A DNA stretch of 32,310 bases. Source: JAPXLN01 sp033809515. GTDB taxonomy: Bacteria; Bacillota; Sulfobacillia; Fermentithermobacillales; Fermentithermobacillaceae. Location: the NCBI GenBank assembly GCA_033809515.1, contig JAPXLN010000016.1, positions 1 through 32,310 on the forward strand, in the 5' to 3' direction. The stretch's first letter is position 1; every line of letters starts with the position of its first letter. This document shows positions 1 through 7,625 of the stretch, piece after piece. The position numbers and the translations under genes were made by a program. The notes beneath the pieces were generated by a model. That model did not search any database, had not been told where the DNA came from, and saw nothing but the letters and a program-made list of their open reading frames with translations.

Positions 1-279
1 GCTCTTCTGCAACACACCCAAAGGGGCCAGGGCAAGCGCCGTCGTCTATAGCATGGTTGAGACGGCTAAGGAAAACCAGCTTATCCCCTTTGAGTACCTT
101 CGCTGTCTCTTCGAGAGGCTTCCGAACATGGGAGGCGATGACCTGGACGAGCTTCTTCCTTGGTCCGACTCCCTCCCTAACACCTGCCGCGCCGGCAAAC
201 ATTCCTGACCTTCGCCGACGGCAACACAGCAGCATCGATCGAGGATATCATGTCAAGGTGTGCGCTAATTGACGCTTAC
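1..279 (+). mobile_element. Right end of an IS66-family insertion sequence (partial)
   Basis: The window begins inside an IS66-type element. The transposase C-terminus runs to 208. The outer end appears to be at 279, where the complementary strand reads inward as GTAAGCGTCAATTAGCGC; IS66-family inverted repeats usually begin with GTAAGCG. If so, the flanking 8-bp target duplication would start at 280 (gcactaca), and its partner lies outside the window. The left end and the accessory orf1/orf2 genes cannot be seen. Confidence 0.75.
2..208 (+). CDS. IS66 family transposase (TnpC), C-terminal fragment
   Basis: This frame is open from the first base of the window and ends at TGA 206-208, giving 68 residues. 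It starts LFCNTPKGARASAVVYSMVE and continues through a stretch like NQLIPFEYLRCLFERLPN. This is the characteristic C-terminal segment of IS66 transposases: S-x-Y-S-[ML]-[IV]-E-T-A-K-x-N, then Y-x-L-x-x-[LI]-F-x-x-L-P. The DDE catalytic residues lie upstream and are not in the window. Truncation is by the window edge, so whether the element is intact is unknown. Confidence 0.85.
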   Translation, partial: LFCNTPKGARASAVVYSMVETAKENQLIPFEYLRCLFERLPNMGGDDLDELLPWSDSLPNTCRAGKHS

Positions 280-282
280 GCA

Positions 283-855
283 CTACAGAGAGTTCCGCCG
301 AATTAGCCGGAGCATACTACCGTAGAGGTTGGCTGTCGCTACTGCATCTCCTACTGCGGTGTGTCGCCCATCAACCCTTATGTCGAAGTATCTAAAGGCT
401 TGTGTTGAGCTGGTAACACTTGGATCGATCTGGCCTGAATCCACCAGGAACCTTAGTATTGAATATGTATCAACTATCCTGTGGGAAAAGTTCTTGCTGA
501 AGCTCCGGTGATTGTCGGCGAACAGCCGTTTGATGAAAGCAACATCAAACTGCGTATTGTGTCCAGCAAGTTCAATCAACCCATCGGACGTGTACCTGCG
601 GCAGAACTCTAGGAACCTTCGAATCACCTGTCTGCCATGAAGCGCAGATTTCTCGTGATGATCCTTGCTGAACTTGTTTATCCTTATGGCTTCCTGCGTT
701 AGGATGTATTTTTCAGATTTCAGCAAGACCTCCATTGAGTCTACAATTCCAAGACGACTATTCCAAACAGCGCATCCAATAGAAAGCAGGGAGTGCTTGT
801 TTGGATTGGTTCCTCCAGTTTCCGTATCAATGAAAATCAACACATCATGTCCCAT
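283..855 (-). CDS. DEDDh-family 3'-5' exonuclease (DnaQ-like)
   Basis: A stand-alone exonuclease of about 190 residues. Visible motifs are Exo I (FIDTETGG, first Asp and Glu), Exo II (AGHNTQFDVAF, second Asp) and Exo III (H-T-A-V-G-D-A, catalytic His and last Asp). All four acidic residues and the His of the DEDDh family are present, so it should be an active two-metal nuclease acting on DNA or RNA 3' ends. The frame is open to 927, with possible starts at 927, 915, 873 and 855. I chose ATG 853-855, which has a GGATGGGG ribosome site and places the start about 10 bp before the stop of the upstream membrane gene, implying translational coupling. It has no polymerase or helicase partner, so a replication-proofreading role is unlikely. 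Its position beside an IS66 end and a membrane protein suggests an accessory, possibly defensive, role (inference). Confidence 0.8.
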   Translation of the reverse strand: MGHDVLIFIDTETGGTNPNKHSLLSIGCAVWNSRLGIVDSMEVLLKSEKYILTQEAIRINKFSKDHHEKSALHGRQVIRRFLEFCRRYTSDGLIELAGHNTQFDVAFIKRLFADNHRSFSKNFSHRIVDTYSILRFLVDSGQIDPSVTSSTQAFRYFDIRVDGRHTAVGDAVATANLYGSMLRLIRRNSL

Positions 856-1609
856 ATTGCTGGCCCCATCCATCTCGGCGGTCGGGTGCTGCTTTCGATT
901 GCTTGACGATAGCATCAATCTCACCACTTATGTATCGATGGAAGTTTCCCTCTGGGACGGCTTTGATCGCTGGCACGATATCCTTTTCCTTCCTATGGGG
1001 AAAGAAAGACATGTAGCATGCATGATCAGTCCGGTAATAGCTTGCCTGCAGTGTACGGTCAAAGAAGAGTACCTCCACTTCAAGATTCCGAAAGAATGTC
1101 ATACACTCCTCAATCAACTGCCTTGTCCGCCCAGATTCGTACGAGAATCTTCGATCCAGTTCAGCCATGCTCTCGGCATTCCACGGGTTGGGCAAAATGA
1201 CTCGCATGGTTCCTCTCTTTGCATAGTCGGCCAGGATGTCTCTATTGCTCTCGCGCCAAGTCCTGCCATAGACTAAGACTGCATCAAAAGACTTCGACCT
1301 CGCCAACTCATCCTTCCAGTCGATCCGCAGAAAGCTAGGAAACACCCGTTCTATACCACTTGACACGATGCTTTCGGACATATTGACCAGTTCCAGTACC
1401 TCTCTAGCAAAGTGATGCTTAGCGACTGCTTCCCATAGTGTGTTTGCCATGGCCGCTGTAGCCGCTGAAGTCAGCACAGTCAGAAGGAGGATCCTGGTAA
1501 AATCATTACTGATTCGGTTAACCCAACAACCGCTAATGCCCAAGAGACTGATGCTAAGTGGCACGCAGATCGCGATCATCTTCCAATCGCAGCGTTTCTG
1601 TCTACTCAT
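845..1609 (-). CDS. Membrane-anchored protein with a degenerate PLD-like domain
   Basis: A 254-residue protein with two hydrophobic N-terminal segments (about 10-28 and 38-58) followed by a soluble region. The first segment ends ISGC at Cys28, which also fits a lipobox. Residues about 95-235 contain a pattern (FDAVLVYGRTW, then MRVILPNPWN, ELDRRF and YYRTDHACYMSFFPH) that resembles the sugar-nucleotide or PLD-like cytosolic modules attached to membrane segments in bacterial immune proteins. No HxK(x4)D motif is visible, so enzymatic PLD activity is not supported. The start is ATG 1607-1609 with a GGAGGT site at 1614-1619. Its end overlaps the start of the exonuclease, so the two are almost certainly co-translated. 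I do not recognise the family with certainty, and the PLD-like assignment rests on motif resemblance only. Confidence 0.6.
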   Translation of the reverse strand: MSRQKRCDWKMIAICVPLSISLLGISGCWVNRISNDFTRILLLTVLTSAATAAMANTLWEAVAKHHFAREVLELVNMSESIVSSGIERVFPSFLRIDWKDELARSKSFDAVLVYGRTWRESNRDILADYAKRGTMRVILPNPWNAESMAELDRRFSYESGRTRQLIEECMTFFRNLEVEVLFFDRTLQASYYRTDHACYMSFFPHRKEKDIVPAIKAVPEGNFHRYISGEIDAIVKQSKAAPDRRDGWGQQYGT

Positions 1610-2048
1610 TCTGACCTCCCGTCAACCTCTACGTATTGCTTACGCGGCTTCAGGATGTCCAAGAGCTACCGGAATCAGAAGACAGACCCCGGGGCACCTT
1701 TTCGGGGTTCCAAAACATACCATGACAATTGTACCACGTTACGTGACTGAATGGGATATAGCGAGCACCAAGGTTTCCTGTACCGGATGGAAACCATCTG
1801 ATGTCCTCAGAGCCGCGTAAGAAATCTCGACAGACTCGAGCGAAGCCCGCTTGGCACAAACAGAAGGCATTGAGCTTCATTGTTAAGAGACAGAGCAGCA
1901 TTCCCGGCCGTGGATGATGCTTTTCGCCCGGATGCCCCGGACGAACTTGAGGTGTTCTAGAGGGATTACTGATCAAAAACGTAGGTCATGGCTCCTCTAC
2001 TTCAACTTGCAGGCGGCCGTAGCAAAATCCTCAAATGGGGAGATCGAA

Positions 2049-2195
2049 ATGGCCGTTGACAAGAGATACTACATACGGGTGCGTGAGCCGCTTCCTTCTC
2101 AACTACAAGGAATTCGGGAAGCCCTCTGGCGCTTATCCTGGTTGCGCAGACGGAAATCTGGGATAAACTCAGAAAGCCAATCGACACTAATGTAG
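2049..2195 (+). CDS. Possible small protein (48 aa), unknown function
   Basis: The 620-bp gap between the membrane gene and the helicase gene holds only one plausible coding stretch. It runs from ATG 2049 to TAG 2193-2195 and encodes a basic, Trp-rich peptide starting MAVDKRYYIRVREPLPSQLQ. A good GGGGAG ribosome site lies 6 bp upstream, which is the main support. It could also be the 5' remnant of a longer gene cut by an ancient rearrangement. No family is recognised. The other open frames in 1610-2232 have no ribosome site and look random. A weak CG-rich inverted repeat near 1687-1708 is the only other structure there. Confidence 0.35.
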   Translation: MAVDKRYYIRVREPLPSQLQGIREALWRLSWLRRRKSGINSESQSTLM

Positions 2196-2232
2196 TAAAT
2201 TAGTGGAAGATTCCGGTTTGTCCAAACTAGGT

Positions 2233-4059
2233 TTATCCGAGGCACATGGCCAGTTTCTTAGGCGGCATGTCCTTATCATGAAACACCTGCAGCATGAACC
2301 TGGCGCGTGACGCGCCTACGTAAATGTCGGTGTCAGTACAGGTTTGCCTGCCGGCTCTCAAACCTATCAAAAACACAATGTCCGACTCCAGGCCTTTGAA
2401 TGAGCGAATTGTGGCAAACATGACCGCATTTCCAACCGGCCTTAGCGGAGGTGCACCGGCCACCCGGCTCCCCTGCGGCCTGGATTTGCCAACGCGGAGT
2501 GTTCTGAAATCCACAAGGGGCCAGGAGCCAATTCTCTTACACCCGGCAAGGCAGCTGTTTTCAAGGCGGTTAGGCGAAAGAATAACGATTCTGCCAGGCC
2601 TGACACCCTGGCTAACCAGCCTGCCGATTTCTTGTCCGATAGTCTGTTTCTCCCTTTCAGGCGTTTCCCAGGGGTGGTATGTTACCGGAATTCCGCCGCG
2701 AAGCACAGGCTTTAGGTGCCCGCGCGGCACAAACGGGGCAAGCCAATCGCTTATTGTCTCGGTGTTCCTGAGATTCCTTGTTAGCCGGTGTTTGGAAATA
2801 GGGAGCTTCATCAGGTGTTCCGGTGTCACACCAAAGAGGTCCTGGTTCGGATCGGCAAAGATGCAGAACTCGCCGCCTTCTCTGTCTCTCAGCATGCTTT
2901 CAAGGCAAAGAAGCCAGCTTTCGTGGAAATCCTGGCCTTCATCAACAAGTATTGAGTCAAACTTGGCTGCATCAGGTGCATCCGTATAGTAATCGAAACC
3001 CATTTCAGGGAGAACCTCGTCAAAGAACCTTTGCTGTTCATCGAGGCCTTCAGGTACCGACACATCGAAGCCTTCCTTGCTCAATACCTCCACCAGGAGA
3101 TCATGAAAGTTCGAGCAGGTGATCTCAGACGGTACCTGCCGCCTCAGGTCTGCGGCAAGGTTCCTGTTGAAGCAGGTGAGGAGGACTCGCTTGCCGGAAC
3201 TTGCCAGCTGCCTGGCTTTTTCCACGGCCAGATACGTTTTCCCGGTTCCGGCTGCCCCGAAAAACACCTTCTTTTTGTCTAGTTCAGTTTCTTCAAGGAT
3301 CCGTGACTGTTCGTCTGTGAGCACTCTTTCAGCGGTCTGGTGAAAGATCTGGATTTGCTCTTCCAGCAGTGCAAAAACCTTAAATGACGGGCCGAGCACT
3401 CTGTCTATCAGGGTTCGTGTGGCTGCCGGGTCAGGCGTCGTGTTTTTCGGGAAGAGAGTCCGGATTCGGGCATCAAGATCATGAAGATGGTCGTACAGAA
3501 ACACGCAGTTAGAGTTCAGAAAATCAGGAAGCTCGCCTGCGAGCACCTTGGTTTCAGGGAAACACAGTGCAAACCTAATGTGGAGGGGGAACCGGTTGGT
3601 TCCGGATTTCGTCTTATAGCGCTCCAGGATAGCCCACATAGCTCTTTGTGCCTGCTCTACCGGGTCTTTGTCCATTGGCCGAGCCTCGTGGGATGCACCC
3701 AGTTGCGGTGGCTGAAACTCGCACCATTGGCCGTTGGCGTAGAGTATGTTGCCTTGTTTGACCTCAAAAACTACGTATCCCAGATCCGGATGGACTATTA
3801 TAAAATCCGCCTCTCCGATTGCCTGGAGCCCATCGGAGCCCTTAGAACGGTGTTCGCCGGATCTGGTGGGTGTCGTCTGGGATCTTGTAGGTATCGCCCA
3901 GCCCGGTTCGGTGTCCTCTGTGCCTGAGCTTCTCATCTTGTACTTGTATGAATAGAACACGGTGTATTCGCGAGGAAGGTCCCTGCATGCCGTGTAAAAC
4001 ATCCGCTCACCATCGTTTTCGATCATCCGTGGCGAAAGGTCGGGAATCATTCTTGCCAT
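2233..4059 (-). CDS. NERD-domain superfamily 1 DNA helicase (UvrD/Rep-like)
   Basis: A 608-residue protein joining an N-terminal NERD (nuclease-related) domain to an SF1 helicase core. Counted from the TTG at 4062, the NERD region spans about 20-185, with the GEADFIIV and FEVKQG strands typical of the fold. Walker A is GAAGTGKT at 269-276 and the DExQ-type Walker B is DEGQDF at 374-379. Later motifs include the N-L-R-N segment, RSFKGLESDIVF (motif V) and YVGASRA (motif VI). NERD-helicases are linked with DNA processing and often occur in defence islands. Start choice: GGGGGG at 4066-4071 lies 6 bp before ATG 4057-4059 but only 3 bp before the in-frame TTG 4060-4062, so the ATG is preferred. 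It is transcribed divergently from the SRA-HNH-Nudix gene across about 280 bp, an arrangement that suggests co-inheritance. Confidence 0.9.
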   Translation of the reverse strand: MARMIPDLSPRMIENDGERMFYTACRDLPREYTVFYSYKYKMRSSGTEDTEPGWAIPTRSQTTPTRSGEHRSKGSDGLQAIGEADFIIVHPDLGYVVFEVKQGNILYANGQWCEFQPPQLGASHEARPMDKDPVEQAQRAMWAILERYKTKSGTNRFPLHIRFALCFPETKVLAGELPDFLNSNCVFLYDHLHDLDARIRTLFPKNTTPDPAATRTLIDRVLGPSFKVFALLEEQIQIFHQTAERVLTDEQSRILEETELDKKKVFFGAAGTGKTYLAVEKARQLASSGKRVLLTCFNRNLAADLRRQVPSEITCSNFHDLLVEVLSKEGFDVSVPEGLDEQQRFFDEVLPEMGFDYYTDAPDAAKFDSILVDEGQDFHESWLLCLESMLRDREGGEFCIFADPNQDLFGVTPEHLMKLPISKHRLTRNLRNTETISDWLAPFVPRGHLKPVLRGGIPVTYHPWETPEREKQTIGQEIGRLVSQGVRPGRIVILSPNRLENSCLAGCKRIGSWPLVDFRTLRVGKSRPQGSRVAGAPPLRPVGNAVMFATIRSFKGLESDIVFLIGLRAGRQTCTDTDIYVGASRARFMLQVFHDKDMPPKKLAMCLG

Positions 4060-4062
4060 CAA

Positions 4063-4338
4063 GATCCCCCCTTATTGTCCGGCAGCACCAATCGGTCCAA
4101 TGCTTCAGGGTTGTTGGTGGTCTCCTTCTACGCCTGGGAGCGTATACCTTTTTTTCTTATCTGGCTCCTTGGCGTCAGAACCGGAGGCGTGATAGCAAAA
4201 GCGGATTGAGAGCCTAGTTAGGGAGCTAGCATGAAATGAAAGGCGTTGTGGGTTATACTCAGCGCAAGACACAGATTTACTCCCCTGAAGAATAGGGCCT
4301 TGAGAATAGACGGTTCCTGCGTCGAATAGGACGCTTAG
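4063..4338. other. Divergent intergenic region between helicase and SRA-HNH-Nudix genes
   Basis: This 276-bp spacer must carry promoters for both divergent genes. A TATACT box at 4254-4259 is a possible -10 for the rightward gene, but no good -35 precedes it at 16-18 bp. The leftward gene has only its GGGGGG ribosome site at 4066-4071 clearly visible. No RNA gene or repeat was recognised. Confidence 0.4.
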
Positions 4339-5640
4339 ATGGCATTGGGGGTGTTCAGAATCTCTAGCAACAACGGGGCGGACATGGTTTTTGCCGCAAT
4401 CTTGTCTCATTTCAAGCAGGGTCAAGTCTATGTTCGAAGACTGGTCCACGACATGTTGGGAGGTCAGGAACAGGGGGGCATATCTACTCCGCGTGCTGCT
4501 CCGGTCATTCTTCTGTTCTCGACAGAGCAAGGTACAGACTATGGATATCACGATGGTTGGAAGCCCGATGGACTTTACCACTACACAGGTGAAGGCCAAT
4601 CTGGAGACATGCAGATGATACGCGGGAATCGTGCCGTGCGGGACCATCAGAAACACGGCAAGGTGCTAATGCTGTTTGAAGGTATTGGGCCTGGCGTCTA
4701 TCGGTTCAGCTCTTTCATGAATTGCATAGACTACTACGAAAAAAACACTGACGCCCTGGGCGTCGAAAGACGGACTATTGTGTTTCGACTCATGCCTGTG
4801 AACACCATAATCACTGGTGAACCCCTGAAGCAGAGTGAGGTAGCGACAACATTTCTAGATCTGCGCCCAAGTGTACTCTCAATGGTTGAATCATCGGCAG
4901 CACACACGAAGAATGCACTGTTGTCGGTATTCGATGCTCCGCGGGATTTCAACCACAAAGATGATTCCCGATCTGACTATGACCAGCATGCCAGGATGCT
5001 GCAGCGATATATTCTGGAAAGAGCTCATGGGTTCTGTGAATTGTGTGGTCGTCCTGCGCCGTTTGTTGGAGCCGATGGAAGCCCCTACTTGGAGGTTCAT
5101 TACATCAACTCGCCCGGCGACTATGGGCTGAGTGAGCCAAGGAGTGTGATCGCTCTTTGCCCTTCATGCCATAGGGAAGCTCACTATGGCGCACATAGTG
5201 CTGATATGGCTGAACGGCTCTCCACAACAGCCGCGAACGTTGAGAACTCTCTGGACAAAGGTGTGCTCAAGACAGTTACTGCAGCTATTATCCGGGATGA
5301 TAGGGGCAGAGTATTGGCAGCTCAGAGGGCACGAGGAGAGTTCGCAGGGGGCTGGGAGTTTCCAGGCGGACAAGTCAAAAGAGGCGAGACGCTTAAGGAA
5401 TGCCTTGTTCGCGAAATCTCGGAGGAGCTTTCCCTTGAGATTCAAGGTCTTGCTTCCTATATGAAAGTAGACCATGACTACAAGACTTTCTTCATCCGGC
5501 TTTGCTCGTTCACTTGCCAGGCTAAGGGAGCAGTCTCCCTGCACGACCACCTTCGGGTTGCATGGATGGGACCCGACGATCTTGCGAGTCTGGAGTGGGT
5601 TCCTGCCGATAGGGAGATAGTAAAGGCTCTGCGTAGGTAG
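4339..5640 (+). CDS. ScoMcrA-like SRA - HNH - Nudix hydrolase fusion protein
   Basis: A 433-residue three-domain protein. Residues about 25-155 match the SRA-like modified-base-binding domain of McrA-type type IV restriction enzymes (GGIS, then YGYHDGWKPDGLYHYTGEGQ, GNRAV, LMLFEG). Residues 230-285 form a zinc-containing HNH module with C233xxC236 and C274xxC277-H278, H282. Residues 312-433 are a MutT-like Nudix domain with a complete Nudix box (G344-x5-E350-x7-R358-E359-I-S-E362-E363) and the end WVPADREIVKAL, typical of 8-oxo-dGTP or (hydroxy/methyl)-dCTP pyrophosphohydrolases. Oddities: the usual HHI reads H254-Y255-I, and the usual Asn before the second CxxC is Ser269, so nuclease activity may be reduced or absent. 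The start ATG has a weak AGGA 7 bp upstream; ATG 4384 is an alternative. Restriction-type defence is inferred from the domains. Confidence 0.85.
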   Translation: MALGVFRISSNNGADMVFAAILSHFKQGQVYVRRLVHDMLGGQEQGGISTPRAAPVILLFSTEQGTDYGYHDGWKPDGLYHYTGEGQSGDMQMIRGNRAVRDHQKHGKVLMLFEGIGPGVYRFSSFMNCIDYYEKNTDALGVERRTIVFRLMPVNTIITGEPLKQSEVATTFLDLRPSVLSMVESSAAHTKNALLSVFDAPRDFNHKDDSRSDYDQHARMLQRYILERAHGFCELCGRPAPFVGADGSPYLEVHYINSPGDYGLSEPRSVIALCPSCHREAHYGAHSADMAERLSTTAANVENSLDKGVLKTVTAAIIRDDRGRVLAAQRARGEFAGGWEFPGGQVKRGETLKECLVREISEELSLEIQGLASYMKVDHDYKTFFIRLCSFTCQAKGAVSLHDHLRVAWMGPDDLASLEWVPADREIVKALRR

Positions 5641-5694
5641 TGTTAGCCTGAAGTCTGGTCCAAAGGCCAACTGCGATGATGACTGGTTTTCCTT

Positions 5695-5722
5695 TTGATG
5701 CGGCGCAAAGATAGTATAAAAT
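5695..5722 (+). promoter_or_regulatory. Candidate sigma-A-type promoter for the diguanylate cyclase gene
   Basis: TTGATG at 5695-5700 and TAAAAT at 5717-5722 are separated by 16 bp, inside an AT-rich stretch (tagtataaaatatgag) that stands out from its surroundings. The start codon of the next gene is at 5777, leaving a leader of roughly 45 bases. Confidence 0.45.
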
Positions 5723-5776
5723 ATGAGGTTGTGGCCTGTAAGAGCTGTACACCGAAACGTAACAGGAGATGAAGAC

Positions 5777-6679
5777 ATGGTTCCTGGCAAAGACACATGC
5801 CTAAAAGTCCTGGACAACCTCTATGATGGACTCTACCTGGTTGATCGAGACATGAGAATCACCTACTGGAACAAGGCCGCAGAGAGAATATCCGGGTTCG
5901 CCAGTGCTGAGGTTGTCGGCGCACGCTGTGCGGATAATATTCTGGCGCACATTGATGACGATGGTAACATCCTGTGCAAAGATCGATGCCCCCTGGCTAT
6001 GGCAATGAAGGACCACAAAAGCCGAGAAGTGGATGCATTCCTTAAGCACAAAAAAGGTCACAGAGTACCCGTTTCCGTCCGAGTTACCGGTTTGGTGGAT
6101 GACTCGGGCGCAACGATTGGAGGCATACAGCTCTTTTCAGATATCAGCAGCCGCAAAATCGTAGAAGCCAGAGTAGGAGAACTTGAAAGACTGGCTATGC
6201 TGGATAGCCTCACCGGCGTGGCAAATCGCAGTTTCCTTGAAAGAGAGCTCGGTATCTGCCTCGAAGTACGGAAGCGCGTTGCTGTCTCTGTTGGCGTTCT
6301 CTTTATCGATGTCGACTACTTCAAAGGCTTCAATGACACGTACGGGCATGACGTAGGGGATGAAGTGCTCCGTCTTATAGCTCAAACGCTTAAGAAGAAC
6401 TCCAGACCTTTTGACGCCGTTGGCAGATGGGGAGGAGACGAGTTCGTGGTCATAGCCCGCAACGTCGTCGCAGAACAGCTTAGAGAGGTAGGCAATCGAC
6501 TGCGGGCATTGGTAGAAAACGCCTGTTTGTCTACTGCAGCGAAGGAGTTGTCTGTCACAATCTCATTGGGTGCAACCATCATCCGAAACGACGACAGCCT
6601 GGAAAGCCTCCTCAAAAGAGCTGATGTCCTGCTATATGCAAGCAAGAAAGCCGGGAGAAATTGCCTGACCCTGGGGTAA
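5777..6679 (+). CDS. PAS-GGDEF diguanylate cyclase
   Basis: A 300-residue signalling enzyme predicted to make cyclic di-GMP from two GTP. The N-terminal PAS sensor (about 10-125) has the LYLVDRDMRITYWNKAAERI signature and a C-x3-C-P-L segment at 67-72 that recurs in a subset of PAS sensors and could sense redox state or a ligand. After a short linker helix, the GGDEF domain starts at MLDSLTGVANR (141-151). The active-site motif is intact: G219-G220-D221-E222-F223. The inhibitory I-site R210-x-x-D213 lies exactly five residues before it, so product inhibition is expected. There is no membrane segment, so it is cytoplasmic. The frame opens at 5723, but AGGAGAT at 5764-5770 fixes the start at ATG 5777. 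It is monocistronic and ends at a bidirectional terminator. No c-di-GMP riboswitch was recognised in the window. Confidence 0.92.
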   Translation: MVPGKDTCLKVLDNLYDGLYLVDRDMRITYWNKAAERISGFASAEVVGARCADNILAHIDDDGNILCKDRCPLAMAMKDHKSREVDAFLKHKKGHRVPVSVRVTGLVDDSGATIGGIQLFSDISSRKIVEARVGELERLAMLDSLTGVANRSFLERELGICLEVRKRVAVSVGVLFIDVDYFKGFNDTYGHDVGDEVLRLIAQTLKKNSRPFDAVGRWGGDEFVVIARNVVAEQLREVGNRLRALVENACLSTAAKELSVTISLGATIIRNDDSLESLLKRADVLLYASKKAGRNCLTLG

Positions 6680-6796
6680 TCCGGTGGGCCTTGTGTTTTT
6701 CCGGAGGAGTTAACGCCGGCCCTGCATAGCCTTTCTGCATACAAAACTCAGACCACAGTCCCAAACCCAATAATCCCATGCCCGGTGTCAGCCAAT

Positions 6797-6835
6797 AAAC
6801 CTCTCCGGATTCGTTTGTAAACCCGGAGAGGTTTT
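6797..6835. terminator. Bidirectional rho-independent terminator
   Basis: A 12-bp perfect stem (AAACCTCTCCGG at 6797-6808 with its complement at 6823-6834) encloses a 14-base loop. A T run follows on the plus strand, and the stem's own AAA/TTT edge serves the minus strand. It lies between the convergent diguanylate cyclase and pspA genes and can end both transcripts. Confidence 0.88.
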
Positions 6836-6885
6836 CGTCGCCATCCATCTGAAGCCGGGTCTTCCGCTGATCTGGAGCCCCCGGC

Positions 6886-7578
6886 CTACTCGGGCTTTTG
6901 CGGTATGCCCATTTCCTCTTTGAGCCGGCTTAGTTCTTCATCCACAGACGCGGAATCTCTGCCGCTGTACTTTTCCTCCAGGGCTTTGGCCTCATCGATG
7001 GGCACTGCGTCCAATTCGGCTGCCGCGTTGGCCTGGTCCAGCATCCTGGTGGCTTTCTCCTCCATGCGGGTGAAGGCGCCCATAGTCCCCTGGACCTTGG
7101 CGGTGGCTGCGCCTGCCTTGGTGACCGTCTCCTGAGTCCTGGCCACGGCCACTTTCGTCCTTATCATCTCGCGGCGGGCCTTTAGGGCTTCGATGTCTGC
7201 CACAAGCTTGTCGTGCATCTGCCGCATCTTTACTGCGTTCTCGCGAGCGGCGGCATAGGCAGTCATGAGCCCTGCGCCGGCGTTCTCCAGTTCCTGTTTC
7301 TTTGCAATGAACACACGGGCGTCGCCTTCGTTGCCGGCCTCAAGGGCCTTCCTGGCGAAAGCTTCGTACTTTGCCACCTCGGCCTGGTTGGCGTCAACCA
7401 GCCTCTTGGTGCGCGTTTCCTCGGCCATGACGCCGGCGGTGCTCCTTTTCACTTCCGCCAGGTCCTCTGACATCTTGATCAGATACTGATCGATCATCTT
7501 CGACGGATCCTCGAATCTGTCTAGCATCGCGTTGACGTTGGCCTTGATGATGTCGCTAAATCTGTCCAGGATACCCAC
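6886..7578 (-). CDS. pspA: PspA/IM30 family membrane-stress protein
   Basis: A 230-residue, almost entirely helical protein that begins MGILDRFSDIIKANVNAMLD and continues FEDPSKMIDQYL, the hallmark N-terminal amphipathic helix and first coiled coil of PspA/IM30/VIPP1. Long heptad-rich segments rich in Ala, Glu, Lys and Arg follow (about 25-220). PspA proteins form ESCRT-III-like oligomers on the inner face of the cytoplasmic membrane and help preserve it under stress. The start is GTG 7576-7578, with AGGGGG about 7 bp upstream. It lies 47 bp downstream of the TPM-like gene on the same strand, so the two form an operon. No PspF-type regulator is adjacent. Confidence 0.9.
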   Translation of the reverse strand: MGILDRFSDIIKANVNAMLDRFEDPSKMIDQYLIKMSEDLAEVKRSTAGVMAEETRTKRLVDANQAEVAKYEAFARKALEAGNEGDARVFIAKKQELENAGAGLMTAYAAARENAVKMRQMHDKLVADIEALKARREMIRTKVAVARTQETVTKAGAATAKVQGTMGAFTRMEEKATRMLDQANAAAELDAVPIDEAKALEEKYSGRDSASVDEELSRLKEEMGIPQKPE

Positions 7579-7625
7579 GTTGTTTCCCCCTTTTCAATAT
7601 TGTACCTTCCGCCGTTGAAACGGAT

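Noticed and set aside
1650..1976. 108-codon minus-strand frame upstream of the membrane protein
   Set aside because: No ribosome site and a low-complexity, non-protein-like composition.
4105..4656. 183-codon minus-strand frame opposite the SRA domain
   Set aside because: Overlaps the well-supported SRA-HNH-Nudix gene, has no ribosome site and resembles no family; it is an antisense shadow.
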